From: Micromonospora sp. DSM 45708
GTDB lineage: Bacteria; Actinomycetota; Actinomycetes; Mycobacteriales; Micromonosporaceae
Reading direction: 5' to 3'
Assembly (NCBI RefSeq): GCF_039566955.1
Contig: NZ_CP154796.1
Location: 1,674,001 to 1,738,000 of the forward strand
DNA: 64,000 nucleotides
Part shown: positions 8,571 to 17,210 of the stretch, piece after piece
Layout: each line of letters begins with the position of its first letter
Position numbering within the stretch: the first letter of the stretch is position 1
Position numbers and translations under genes: made by a program
The notes under the pieces: generated by a model
Told to the model about the DNA's origin: nothing
The model's database searches: none
The model's input: only the letters and a program-made list of their open reading frames with translations

Positions 8571-11270
8571 ATGGCCGCTGTGGAGAAGTACCCCTGCGGC
8601 GTCGAAGATGTGCGGGTGATCACCGACCGCCCGACCCCCGAGACCCCCGACCCCGAGCGGCACCGGCTCGCCCAGGCCGATGCCGGGGAACAGGCCTGGC
8701 GCGCATGGGGCCCCTATCTGTCCGAACGGGCGTGGGGGACGGTACGGGAGGACTACAGCGAGCACGGCACGGCCTGGGACTACTTTCCCCACGATCATGC
8801 GCGGTCCCGAGCCTACCGGTGGAGCGAGGACGGCATGGCGGGCGTCTGCGACGACCGGCAGACGTTCTGCTTCGCGCTGGCGCTGTGGAACGGACGCGAC
8901 CCGATCCTCAAGGAACGGATGTTCGGCCTCGGCGGCGACGGCGGCAACCACGGCGAGGACGCCAAGGAGTACTGGTGGTACCTCGACAGCACGCCGACCC
9001 ACTCCTGGATGCGCTGGCGTTACCACTACCCGCAGGCCGCCTACCCGTACGACGAACTGGTCGCGGTGAACGCGCTGCGCGGCCGGGAGGACACCGAGTA
9101 CGAGCTGGTGGACACCGGCATCTTCGACGACGACCGGTACTGGGCGGTGACCGTCGACTACGCCAAGGCGTCCCCGACCGACATGTGCATCCTGGTCACG
9201 GTCGCGAACCGGGGCGATCAGGACGCCACCCTGCACGTGCTGCCCACGCTCTGGTTCCGCAACACCTGGGCGTGGGGCCTGCCGGGCGCCGACCGGGTCC
9301 CCCAGCTGCACGGCGCCGGTTCCCGGCTGGTCGGCGAGCACTGGGTGCTGGGCCAGTTGCTGCTGGAGGGCGACGGTGCGCCGACGCCGCTGCTGTGCGA
9401 CAACGAGACCAACGCCGAGCGGCTGTGGGGGCTGCCCGGGCGGTCGGCGTACCCGAAGGACGGGATCAACGACCACGTGGTGGCCGGCGCCGCCACCGTC
9501 AACCCGGAGCGGGTCGGCACCAAGGGCGCGCTGCACTACGTGCTCGACGTGCCGGCCGGCGGGCAGCGGCGGATCCGGCTGCGGCTGACCCGCACCGCGC
9601 CGCCCCCGGCGGGCGAACCGCCCGCCGCGGCCGACCTCGGCGACGGGTTCGACACCGTGCTCTGGGCGCGGCGCGCCGAGGCGAACCGCTTCTTCGACAG
9701 CCTCATCCCGGCCGCGGCGACCCCCGACGAGGCGCTGGTCGCCCGCCAGGCCATCGCCGGGCTGATGTGGGGCAAGCAGTTCTACCACTTCGACGTCAAG
9801 CGGTGGCTGGAGGGCGATCCGGGCTCGCCGCCGCCGGCCGGCCGGCGGCACGGACGCAACAGCGCCTGGTGGCACATGACCAGCTTCGACGTGTTCTCCA
9901 TGCCGGACCCGTGGGAGTACCCCTGGTACGCCGCCTGGGACCTGGCCTTCCACTGCGTCAGCCTCGCCCGGGTCGACCCCGGGTTCGCCAAGGAGCAGAT
10001 CCTGCTCCTGCTCCGCGAGTGGTACCTGCACCCGAACGGGCAGATCCCGGCGTACGAGTGGGCGTTCGGCGACGTGAACCCACCGGTGCACGCCTGGGCC
10101 GCGTTGAAGGTCTTCGAGATCGACGGCGCCCGCGACCACGACTTCCTCGCCCGGGTGATGCAGAAGCTGCTGCTCAACTTCACCTGGTGGGTCAACCGCA
10201 AGGACACCGGCGGCAACAACGTGTTCGAGGGCGGCTTCCTCGGGCTGGACAACGTCGGCCCGTTCGACCGCTCGGCCGCGCTGCCGGTGGCCGGCACGCT
10301 GGAGCAGTCCGACGGCACCGGCTGGATGGCCATGTACGCGCTCAACCTGCTCGACATGGCCATCGTGCTGGCCGAGCACGACCGCGCGTACGTGGACACC
10401 GCGACGAAGTTCTTCGAGCACTTCGCGTACATCGCCGCGGCGGCGTACTCCCAGGGGCTGTGGGACGCCGAGGACGCGTTCTTCTACGACGTGCTGCGGC
10501 TGGCCGACGGCACCCAGGTGCCGCTGAAGGTCCGCTCGGTGGTCGGGCTGCTGCCGCTGGCCGCGGTCACCCGGATCACCACGCGGACCATGCGCCGCCT
10601 GCCCGAGTTGGGCGCCCGGCTGCGCTGGTTCCTCACCAACCGCCCCGAGTACGCCGACGTGATCGGCGCCCGTCGGCTCGGCCCGGACGGTACCCAGCAG
10701 CGGCTGCTGTCCATGGTCGGCCCGGAGCAGGTGGTGCGGCTGCTGGCCCGGATGCTCGACACCGACGAGTTCCTCTCCGACTACGGCCTGCGGACGCTGT
10801 CCCGCGCCCACCTGGACAAGCCGTTCACGGTCACGCTGGGCGGGCAGGAGTTCAGCGTCGGCTACGAGCCGGCGGAGTCGACGAGCGGCCTGTTCGGCGG
10901 CAACTCGAACTGGCGCGGCCCGATCTGGATGCCGACGAACTTCCTGCTGATCACCGCGTTGCGCGAGCACGCCGCGTTCTTCGGCGACGATCTCCAGGTC
11001 GAGTACCCGACCCGCTCCGGGGCCAAGCGGACGCTCGACGAGATCGCCGACGACCTGTCCGCGCGGCTGATCTCGCTGTTCACCCGCGACGGGTGGGGGC
11101 GGCGACCGATCTACGGCGCGGCGCAGCTGTTCCAGACCCACCCGGACTGGCGGGACCTGATCTGCTTCCCGGAGTACTTCCACGGCGACAACGGCGCGGG
11201 GCTCGGCGCGTGGCACCAGACCGGATGGACGGCCCTGGTCGCCGACCTGATCCTCACGCTGCGCCGCTGA
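8571..11270 (+). CDS. GH63-like glucosidase (MGH1-type glycoside hydrolase)
   Basis: 899 residues, cytoplasmic (no signal peptide). The protein resembles the bacterial GH63/mannosyl-oligosaccharide-glucosidase-like family: an N-terminal beta-rich region (GMAGVCDDRQTFCFALALW, FPHDHARSRAYRW) followed by an (alpha/alpha)6 barrel with WYAAWDLAFH near 450, YEWAFGDVNPP, and a C-terminal WRGPIWMPTNFLL segment near 780. Acidic residues in these motifs are the probable catalytic pair. Members cleave alpha-glucosidic bonds; the natural substrate of bacterial versions is poorly known, and linkage to the debranching gene suggests alpha-glucans. It is divergent from that gene with only 42 bp between starts. 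The ATG at 8571 has no clear ribosome site and a GTG at 8616 is an alternative. Confidence 0.78.
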   Translation: MAAVEKYPCGVEDVRVITDRPTPETPDPERHRLAQADAGEQAWRAWGPYLSERAWGTVREDYSEHGTAWDYFPHDHARSRAYRWSEDGMAGVCDDRQTFCFALALWNGRDPILKERMFGLGGDGGNHGEDAKEYWWYLDSTPTHSWMRWRYHYPQAAYPYDELVAVNALRGREDTEYELVDTGIFDDDRYWAVTVDYAKASPTDMCILVTVANRGDQDATLHVLPTLWFRNTWAWGLPGADRVPQLHGAGSRLVGEHWVLGQLLLEGDGAPTPLLCDNETNAERLWGLPGRSAYPKDGINDHVVAGAATVNPERVGTKGALHYVLDVPAGGQRRIRLRLTRTAPPPAGEPPAAADLGDGFDTVLWARRAEANRFFDSLIPAAATPDEALVARQAIAGLMWGKQFYHFDVKRWLEGDPGSPPPAGRRHGRNSAWWHMTSFDVFSMPDPWEYPWYAAWDLAFHCVSLARVDPGFAKEQILLLLREWYLHPNGQIPAYEWAFGDVNPPVHAWAALKVFEIDGARDHDFLARVMQKLLLNFTWWVNRKDTGGNNVFEGGFLGLDNVGPFDRSAALPVAGTLEQSDGTGWMAMYALNLLDMAIVLAEHDRAYVDTATKFFEHFAYIAAAAYSQGLWDAEDAFFYDVLRLADGTQVPLKVRSVVGLLPLAAVTRITTRTMRRLPELGARLRWFLTNRPEYADVIGARRLGPDGTQQRLLSMVGPEQVVRLLARMLDTDEFLSDYGLRTLSRAHLDKPFTVTLGGQEFSVGYEPAESTSGLFGGNSNWRGPIWMPTNFLLITALREHAAFFGDDLQVEYPTRSGAKRTLDEIADDLSARLISLFTRDGWGRRPIYGAAQLFQTHPDWRDLICFPEYFHGDNGAGLGAWHQTGWTALVADLILTLRR

Positions 11271-11309
11271 GGCACGGGGGCGCGACCGAACGGTACGCCC
11301 CCGCACCGC

Positions 11310-12641
11310 TCACGGCAGCGGGAGGAACGCCACCCGGGCGTGGTACTCGCCGGCCACCGTCACCGTGTCGCTGCCGACCCACAGGCCGCGTTCGGTGGCG
11401 TACAGCTCGGCGGTGCCGACCCCACGGTCCTTGGTCGGGTTCCACGCCAGCGCCTTGCCGGTGGTCGGGTGGATCGCCCCGATGCCCGGCCGGGACACCG
11501 CGCCGGGGCCCGCGGAGTTGCGGCCCGACGGGTTGTCCAGCCAGCGTTGGTGGCCCCCGACGTAGACCGCCGCGCCGGTGACCGCCACCGACAGCAGGGT
11601 GTCGCCGCCGGTGTAGTTGGCCCAGGTCGGCTGCTTGCCGGCGGTGGCGGCGCCGAACTCGAAGCGCGCCGCGGTGTCGCAGAGCGTGCCCGGGAACGGG
11701 CCACCGGTGGTGACCACCGCGAACCAGGCGCCGTCCGGAGAGATGTCCACCCCGCGCAGGTAGGCCGGCATCGTCTTGGCGCACTGCGGCTGGTAGCGCG
11801 TGGTGGCCCAGCCGGAGAGCGTGGCGCCGGTGGCGCTCAGGTCGGCCACCGCGAGCTGGTGCCGCGCCGCGCCGGACACGGTGCTGAAGTTGCCGGCGAG
11901 GACCAGCCGCCGGCCGTCGGCGGAGACGTCCAGCGCCTCCACCTTCACCGGGGAGGTGGCACCGGAGGAGGTGACCCGTGCGCCGTCGAGCCGCAGGTTC
12001 ACCGAGGCGTCGGCGGCGCCGGTGGTCGCGTGCAGGGCGGCCAGGCCGCGCCGGGTCACCCCGCCCACGGTCTGGAACGCGCCGCCCACGATCAGCCGGT
12101 CGCCGACCAGCCGCATGTCGTTGACCTGGTTGTTGAGCGCGGCCGGGGCGAAGCCGGTGACGCGTGCGCCGGTGGCCGCGTCGACCCGGGCCACCCGGGG
12201 CGCGGCCACGCCGTTGACCGTGGTGAACGCGCCGCCCAGATAGAGCGAGCGGCCGTCCGCCGAGGCGGCGAGCGCCTTGACGGTGCCGTTGACCACCGGC
12301 TTGAACGCGGTGTCGATCCGCCCGGTGGCGGCGTCGAACGCCACCAGCCGGGGCATCGCCAACTGCGCGGTGGTGTTCGCGTTGCGCACCTTGGTGAACG
12401 AGCCGGCCAGGTAGACCCGGTCACCGATCTGGAGGATCCGGTACACGGTGCCGTCGAGCGCGTGCGGCGTCCAGGCCGCCGGCTGCGCGCTGACCACGGT
12501 GGTGTGCGCGGCGTTGACCGCGAGGGCCGGGGTCGCCGGCAGCGCGCCGACGGCGGCGGCGAGCGTGGCCGCCACGGCGACGGCCGTGCGTCGCCGGTGC
12601 CGCAGCCACGTCGGAGGGGATGGGGCGGGTGCGGGAGTCAT
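11310..12641 (-). CDS. Secreted beta-propeller (delta-60-repeat-like) protein
   Basis: 443 residues. An N-terminal Arg-rich stretch (RHRRRT) followed by an Ala-rich hydrophobic core and a PALAVNA site indicates a signal peptide of about 40 residues. The mature part has repeated blade-like units with DAATGR, SADGRSLYLGGAF and GRLVL-type strands, as in seven-bladed propellers of the delta-60 repeat class. Nothing catalytic is visible; such proteins are usually extracellular binding or structural proteins. Two Cys residues (in QPQCAK and GTLCDT) could form a disulfide outside the cell. It converges with the GH63-like gene (39-bp gap) and is not obviously part of an operon. Confidence 0.7.
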   Translation of the reverse strand: MTPAPAPSPPTWLRHRRRTAVAVAATLAAAVGALPATPALAVNAAHTTVVSAQPAAWTPHALDGTVYRILQIGDRVYLAGSFTKVRNANTTAQLAMPRLVAFDAATGRIDTAFKPVVNGTVKALAASADGRSLYLGGAFTTVNGVAAPRVARVDAATGARVTGFAPAALNNQVNDMRLVGDRLIVGGAFQTVGGVTRRGLAALHATTGAADASVNLRLDGARVTSSGATSPVKVEALDVSADGRRLVLAGNFSTVSGAARHQLAVADLSATGATLSGWATTRYQPQCAKTMPAYLRGVDISPDGAWFAVVTTGGPFPGTLCDTAARFEFGAATAGKQPTWANYTGGDTLLSVAVTGAAVYVGGHQRWLDNPSGRNSAGPGAVSRPGIGAIHPTTGKALAWNPTKDRGVGTAELYATERGLWVGSDTVTVAGEYHARVAFLPLP

Positions 12642-12812
12642 GGCCGAAGCATCGCGCCCGACCAGGAATTCCGCAGTCGGGTAGCCGCCGCTTCCCGCTC
12701 GACGACCGGCCGGTCCGCGCGGCCCGTCCGGCGGGGTCCCGCCCCGGGAAAACGTGGTGACGGGCCCCCGCTCCGCAGCGGTACGGTGTGCGGGCCGCGA
12801 CGGGGAGGTTCG

Positions 12813-13496
12813 ATGCGATCGGTGCTGGTCTTCGATGCCGACGACACGCTCTGGGAGAACAACGTCCTGTTCGAGCGCGTGATCGAGGACTTCCTCACCT
12901 GGCTGGACCACCCGACGCTGGACCGGGCGCAGCTCCGGGCCGTGCTCGACGACGTGGAACGGGCCAACGCGCTGGCGCACGGCTACGGCAGCAAGGTCTT
13001 CCTGCGCAGCCTCGGCGAGTGCCTGGAGAAGCTGCGCGAGCGTCCCGCCACCGCCCGGGAACGCACCGAGATCGAGCGGCTCGCCGCCGCGCTGGCCGGG
13101 CACCAGATCGAGCTGATGCCGGGCGTGGCGGAGACGCTGGACGACCTCGCCACCCGCCACGAGCTGCTGCTGCTCACCAAGGGCGAGCGCGAGGAGCAGC
13201 AGCGCAAACTCGACGCCTGTGGGCTGCTGCACCACTTCCGCGCGGCGCACATCGTGCCGGAGAAGGACGTGGACACCTACCGGTGGCTGGCCCGCGAGCA
13301 CGGGTTCGACCCGGCGGTCGCCTGGATGATCGGCAACTCCCCGCGCTCGGACATCCTGCCCGCGCGGGCCGCCGGCATGAACGCGGTCTTCATCCCGAAC
13401 GACAACACCTGGATGCTGGAGCACGAGGAGCTGGACCCGTCCGATCCCGGGGTGATTCGACTCGCCGCGTTTCCGGACCTGGCCCGGCACTTCTGA
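12813..13496 (+). CDS. HAD-superfamily hydrolase
   Basis: 227 residues with all HAD motifs: motif I DADDTLW (nucleophile D8, acid/base D10), motif II LLTKG near 120, a motif III Lys in EKD near 150, and motif IV IGNSPRSDI near 175. The helical cap between motifs I and II is about 90 residues (subclass C1), typical of phosphoglycolate phosphatase-like or haloacid dehalogenase-like enzymes acting on small phosphorylated metabolites. The substrate cannot be told from sequence. The ATG at 12813 is preceded by GGGGAGG at 12802-12808. The next gene begins 22 bp after the stop in the same direction and may be cotranscribed. Confidence 0.85.
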   Translation: MRSVLVFDADDTLWENNVLFERVIEDFLTWLDHPTLDRAQLRAVLDDVERANALAHGYGSKVFLRSLGECLEKLRERPATARERTEIERLAAALAGHQIELMPGVAETLDDLATRHELLLLTKGEREEQQRKLDACGLLHHFRAAHIVPEKDVDTYRWLAREHGFDPAVAWMIGNSPRSDILPARAAGMNAVFIPNDNTWMLEHEELDPSDPGVIRLAAFPDLARHF

Positions 13497-13518
13497 GCCG
13501 GCCGGTAACGTCCGGAAC

Positions 13519-14304
13519 GTGCCGCTCACGTTCCCGTCGCACCTCGCGCCGGTGCTGCCGCTGAAGCTGTGGCGACCGCGCTGGTTCGACGGGGTGGCGC
13601 TGTCCACCGGCGCGGTCGCGCCGGACGTCGGCTACCTGTTCAGCGGCACCCGCCTCGACCTCGGGATGCGCACCCACACGCTCGGCGGGCTGCTCTGGTG
13701 GTGTCTGCCGGTCGCCCTCGGATACGCCTGGGTCGCCCGCCGGGTGGTCGCCGGCATCGCCGTGCACCTGCCCGCGCCCCGGCTGTTCGGCTGGCCCCGG
13801 TACGCCGGGCTGGCCGGCGTACGGCACCCCTGGCAGGTCACCGTCTGTTCGGCGCTGATCGGCGCGTTCAGCCACGTCGGGTGGGACCGGGTGAGCCACA
13901 GCGAGCGCCTGCCCCGGCTGGTCGGGATCGCCGACTTCCACGGTCTGACCGGGGTGTACTGGTTCCAGTTCGCGGACGTGTTCGCCAGCGGCGGCGGCGG
14001 ACTGCTGGTGATCGTGCTGGCGGTGCGCGCGGCCCGCGACGGCGCGATCTTCGACGGTGAGCTGCCGCCCGCCCCGGCGGCCAACCCGCTGGTGTTCTGG
14101 CGGGTCGCCCTGGCGGTCACCGGTCTGGGAGCGTTGTTGCTGCCCGGGTTGCCGGCGGCCACCGTGCCCGGCCCGGCCGGCGTGCGCGCGCTGCACCTCG
14201 GCGGGCTGGCGCTCATCGCCGGCGCGGCGGCGGCCCGGTCCGCGCCGTCCCGGGAGGCCGATCGCGGCCGGCACCTCGAAGACGAACAGCGCCGGCCCGG
14301 CTGA
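13519..14304 (+). CDS. DUF4184 family integral membrane protein
   Basis: 261 residues with about six hydrophobic helices. The N-terminus MPLTFPSHLAPVLPLK and the downstream SPD-like GAVAPDVGYLF, HTLGGLL and SHVGWDRVSH segments match the DUF4184 pattern, a His/Asp-rich membrane family distantly like the DUF457 hydrolases; a second member of that broad type lies at 1857-2666. Conserved His and Asp residues at the membrane interface suggest metal binding, but no activity is established. The GTG start follows the HAD gene stop by 22 bp, so translation of the two may be linked. The last ~25 residues are charged and variable. Confidence 0.75.
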   Translation: MPLTFPSHLAPVLPLKLWRPRWFDGVALSTGAVAPDVGYLFSGTRLDLGMRTHTLGGLLWWCLPVALGYAWVARRVVAGIAVHLPAPRLFGWPRYAGLAGVRHPWQVTVCSALIGAFSHVGWDRVSHSERLPRLVGIADFHGLTGVYWFQFADVFASGGGGLLVIVLAVRAARDGAIFDGELPPAPAANPLVFWRVALAVTGLGALLLPGLPAATVPGPAGVRALHLGGLALIAGAAAARSAPSREADRGRHLEDEQRRPG

Positions 14305-14672
14305 CCTCGTTACGTCGACATGCCGCATTTCGACATTGACATCAATCACAGCCGCCCGCCCTCGCCGAAGCTTGTCCGAGCTGCGCGGACGCGCCTAACC
14401 TGAGCCGGCGTCCACGCCTCGTCGGGGTGAGGCGGGGGCGCACCGGAGTCCGGTGGTACGAGCACCGTGGAGCTGAGTGCGGGCAGATCGGCTCGCCGTC
14501 TGGAGCCCGGCGTGGGCGTCGTGCCATGCCCGCCGTGCTCCCGCGGCGTGGACCGTTACCACTTCCGGACGGCCGGGGTCAGGGCCGGGGAGTTGCGGAC
14601 CCGGTCCTGACCCGTCCGGCCCTCCGGGAAACGCCCCTGGCGTCCCGGCCGGTGACGGAGCGACACTGAACC
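14305..14672. other. Intergenic region without a recognisable gene
   Basis: 368 bp between the DUF4184 gene and the lipoprotein gene. It is locally less GC-rich around 14320-14360 (CATTTCGACATTGACATCAA), which could contain a promoter for the downstream gene, but I cannot fix -35/-10 hexamers. Short open frames here have no ribosome sites and no protein-like composition. Confidence 0.4.
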
Positions 14673-15380
14673 ATGACTCTCCAGCGCGTACCGCTGCTCG
14701 CCGGCCTGGTCGTGCTGCTCGCGGCGGCCTGCACGACGACCGGCCACGACGGCGCGCCCCCGGCGCCCCCGACCACCACCCCGGCCACCGCGTCGGCGCC
14801 CGCCGCCACGACGGCCGCCGCACCGCCCCCGGCCGCCACCCGACCGGCGTCGACCGACGAGGGGACCGCCGGGTCCTGGCGGGTGACCTGGGGCTGGGGG
14901 GTGCCCGGCACGTCCGCCCGGGTCACCCACCCGGTGCGGGTACCGGTCACCACGGCGCCCGGCGCGTCGCTGCCCGTCCTGGTGGCGGTGCAGGTCGGCG
15001 ACCATCCCGCGGAGGGGTTCAGCCGGATCACGTTCGCGTTCCGCGGGCCCACCCCGTCCTACCGGGTCGGCTACGTGCCGCAGGTGGTGACCGAGGGGCG
15101 CGGCGCCCCGGTCGAGCTGCCCGGCACGAGTTACCTGTCGGTGCGGTTCTCCCCGGCGCAGGCACACGACGCGCGGGGCGGCCGGACCGCCGACGTCCCG
15201 CCGGCCGCGATCGGCTTCCCGACGCTGCTCGGCTGGGCCGCGGCCGGCGACTTCGAGGGGCACCTGAGCTTCGGGCTCGGCCTGCGAACCCCGGACGGCG
15301 GGCCGGTGCCGGTGCGGTTGGGCGAGTCCACCCGCCCGGACGGCGCCCACGTCGTCTCCGTCGACGTCCGGCGCGGCTGA
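14673..15380 (+). CDS. Putative lipoprotein with AMIN-like domain
   Basis: 235 residues. A lipoprotein signal peptide ends in LAAAC with the modified Cys at residue 20, followed by a Thr/Ala/Pro-rich linker to about residue 70. The remaining ~160 residues form a beta-rich domain (VRVPVTT, LPVLVAVQVGDH, FSRITFAFRGP, SYRVGYVP, LSVRFSPAQAHD) resembling the actinobacterial AMIN-like domain found in cell-envelope lipoproteins. The function is unknown; envelope or peptidoglycan association is an inference from AMIN domains. It appears monocistronic and converges with the small gene at 15423. Confidence 0.72.
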   Translation: MTLQRVPLLAGLVVLLAAACTTTGHDGAPPAPPTTTPATASAPAATTAAAPPPAATRPASTDEGTAGSWRVTWGWGVPGTSARVTHPVRVPVTTAPGASLPVLVAVQVGDHPAEGFSRITFAFRGPTPSYRVGYVPQVVTEGRGAPVELPGTSYLSVRFSPAQAHDARGGRTADVPPAAIGFPTLLGWAAAGDFEGHLSFGLGLRTPDGGPVPVRLGESTRPDGAHVVSVDVRRG

Positions 15381-15422
15381 CCACCGTCCGCGCCGCCCGC
15401 GTCGGGCCGGCGTGGGTCGGGC

Positions 15423-15698
15423 TCAGCCGACCTCTCCCCGGACGATCGCCACCGCCACCCGGCAGAACTCGTCCATGTCCGGCTGGAACCCGGCCGCGAT
15501 GTCGGGGTGCAGGCCGGCCCGGGTCTCGTCGAGCAGCCGACGGCAGACCTCCTCCACGGGCTCGCCCGAGTAACCGGCGCGGAGCCGTTCGGCGGCCGCC
15601 TGCAGGGCCGAGGTCAGCTGATCCTCCAACGGGCCGCGCAGCTTCTGCTGCACCGGATCGAGCCCGCTCGGGTCGAGCGTGACATGTGGCTCCGACAT
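15423..15698 (-). CDS. Small acidic hypothetical protein
   Basis: 91 residues, with no signal or membrane segment. The visible features are a helical, amphipathic stretch (VQQKLRGPLEDQLTSALQAA) and a second helix rich in acidic and Arg residues (VEEVCRRLLDET). I do not recognise the family. The ATG at 15698 is preceded by AAGGGAG at the right distance. It lies 47 bp downstream of the RusA-like gene in the same direction, so the two probably form an operon. Confidence 0.65.
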   Translation of the reverse strand: MSEPHVTLDPSGLDPVQQKLRGPLEDQLTSALQAAAERLRAGYSGEPVEEVCRRLLDETRAGLHPDIAAGFQPDMDEFCRVAVAIVRGEVG

Positions 15699-15745
15699 CG
15701 GGGCTCCCTTCATCGGCGTCCGCGGTACCCCACCGCGTGCGTCGG

Positions 15746-16177
15746 TCAAACCATCGTCGGTACGGCCGCCACCCGGACCAGGTACGAGAAGTCCTCCGCC
15801 GGCTCCTCGGCGTACGACAGCCGGCGGATCTGCCGGTCGTCGGACCAGAGCGCGACGTCGACCAGCACCCCGAGGTGGGCGAGGCCGATGGTGGACACCC
15901 GCTTCTTGTCCTGGAGCACCGCACAGACACCGCCCAGCAGGGTGCTGGCGTCGGAGGTCCGGTGCCCGGGCGGGCAGCGCATGGTCAGGTCCACCTCGAC
16001 CGGGCCGGCGAGCGGGGTCCACCCGGTGCGCTGGGCCGCCGTGCAGGCGGCCTGGAGCAGGGTGCGGACCCGCGTCGCCTGCCGGTGCCCGGCGGCGAAG
16101 ATGGACAGGGCCTCGGTCTTGACCGGGGGCAGGCCGCTCACCTCGAACGACAGGGCGAGAGCGCGGGTGTCCTGCAC
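15746..16177 (-). CDS. RusA-like (Holliday junction resolvase-type) small protein
   Basis: 143 residues. The pattern resembles the RusA endonuclease fold: an N-terminal strand with FEVSGLPPVKT, a basic helix with RQATRVRTLLQAA, a strand VEVDLTM, a conserved-position Asp (D76, in TSDAST), then a Leu-rich helix, GVLVD, and SDDRQIRRL with D113/D114. In RusA three Asp residues at equivalent places bind the catalytic metal. The match is by eye and partial: the usual DxDN is reduced to SDAS. It could therefore be a diverged or inactive relative. The GTG start has a GGAGG site. It heads a probable two-gene operon with the 91-residue protein. Confidence 0.5.
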   Translation of the reverse strand: MQDTRALALSFEVSGLPPVKTEALSIFAAGHRQATRVRTLLQAACTAAQRTGWTPLAGPVEVDLTMRCPPGHRTSDASTLLGGVCAVLQDKKRVSTIGLAHLGVLVDVALWSDDRQIRRLSYAEEPAEDFSYLVRVAAVPTMV

Positions 16178-16425
16178 GACGGCACCTCCTCGGGGGAATC
16201 CTGCCCAACCGGTACGCGTGGAGGCGGCGGTTCCCGGGAGAACCCACCGATCGGGCAGCTGTGGGGGACAGCCGGCGGCGGGTCGACAGCGGCGGCGACG
16301 CGCGGGCCACGGAGTCAAGGAAACGCTAGTCCAGTCTCGTCCCGCCCGGTAGTCTCGCCGTTCACCTGGTGGGACGCGGTTCAGACCGCCTCACCGGCGT
16401 GCCGGCGGACGATCGTCAAACGCGG

Positions 16426-17004
16426 TCAGCGGCGGGCGCGCTTGAGTTCGTGGAACGTCTCCAGGCGCAGCAGCGGCAGCATCGAGTCCCAGATGACCAG
16501 CGCGTCCCCGGTGCCCGGGACCTCGGTGAGGATCGGCCCGTGGATGCCCCGTCCCGCGTCCGGCACCATGAGCACCGGGGAGCCGATGTCCGGCCCGGCC
16601 GAGGCGTACGCCAGCGCGTGCGACTCGTGCACCGCCGCGTCCCAGCGCTCCTCGTCCAGCGCGGACGCGGCGTCCGTCACGCCGGCCGCCTCCACCGCCG
16701 CCGCGACGGCCCGGTCGCCGAGCGGGTCCCCGGCGTCGTGGCAGCGCGCACCCAGCTCGGTGTAGAGACGGCCGGCGTCCTCGTGCCGGCCCTGCGCCCG
16801 CAGCGCCTCCACCAGCCGCAGCATCCGGCCGGAGGCGGCCATCGGCTCGGCGTACTCGGGGGCGACCCGCCCGTCGTTGAGGATGGCCAGACTGAACGCC
16901 CGCCACTCCACACGCAGCCCGCGGGCCTGGGCGACGGCGACGAGCCAGCGGGAGGTGCGCCAGGTCCACGGGCAGACCGGGTCGAAGAAGAAGGTGGCGT
17001 CCAT
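16426..17004 (-). CDS. DsbA-family / mycothiol-dependent nitroreductase-like protein
   Basis: 192 residues with the thioredoxin-like DsbA fold: strand ATFFFDPVCPWTW, a helical insertion (residues ~60-120), then GSPVLMVP (cis-Pro loop region) and a C-terminal helix. It resembles the Rv2466c-type family of actinobacterial DsbA-like oxidoreductases, which use mycothiol and an N-terminal CPWC motif. Here the motif is CPWT (C11), so the resolving Cys is replaced by Thr and only a monothiol mechanism is possible. It is cytoplasmic (no signal). The start at 17004 has GGGGAG almost touching it. The gene is divergent from the sugar importer, with a 206-bp shared upstream region. Confidence 0.75.
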   Translation of the reverse strand: MDATFFFDPVCPWTWRTSRWLVAVAQARGLRVEWRAFSLAILNDGRVAPEYAEPMAASGRMLRLVEALRAQGRHEDAGRLYTELGARCHDAGDPLGDRAVAAAVEAAGVTDAASALDEERWDAAVHESHALAYASAGPDIGSPVLMVPDAGRGIHGPILTEVPGTGDALVIWDSMLPLLRLETFHELKRARR

Positions 17005-17047
17005 CTCCCCAACCTAGGCCCGGCTGCCCGGACCCGCAGCACGGCGG

Positions 17048-17067
17048 TCACCGTCACGTGACCGTGA
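17048..17067. promoter_or_regulatory. Near-palindrome in divergent promoter region
   Basis: A perfect 10-bp palindrome GTCACGTGAC (17053-17062) is flanked by TCAC and GTGA to give a 20-bp near-palindrome. It lies between the divergent DsbA-like gene and the sugar importer, 144 bp before the importer start, so it may be a regulator site. No protein can be assigned. Confidence 0.35.
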
Positions 17068-17210
17068 TGTTTCGCTTCGTCGCAGGTCGGGCACGTTCTG
17101 CCGCACGAAACGCCCGGGGCGTCGGGCGCAGGGCCGGTGCCTCGACCGTCTCGCCGTGCGCCGGGGCACGGGTGACCTCCCCGGCTCTCGCCGAAGAGAG
17201 GGGGAGGGTG

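Noticed and set aside
6585..11306. A 1573-residue leftward open frame spanning the debranching gene and the antisense of the GH63-like gene
   Set aside because: Only the part from 8528 has protein-family motifs and a ribosome site; the upstream part is low-complexity antisense of a real gene.
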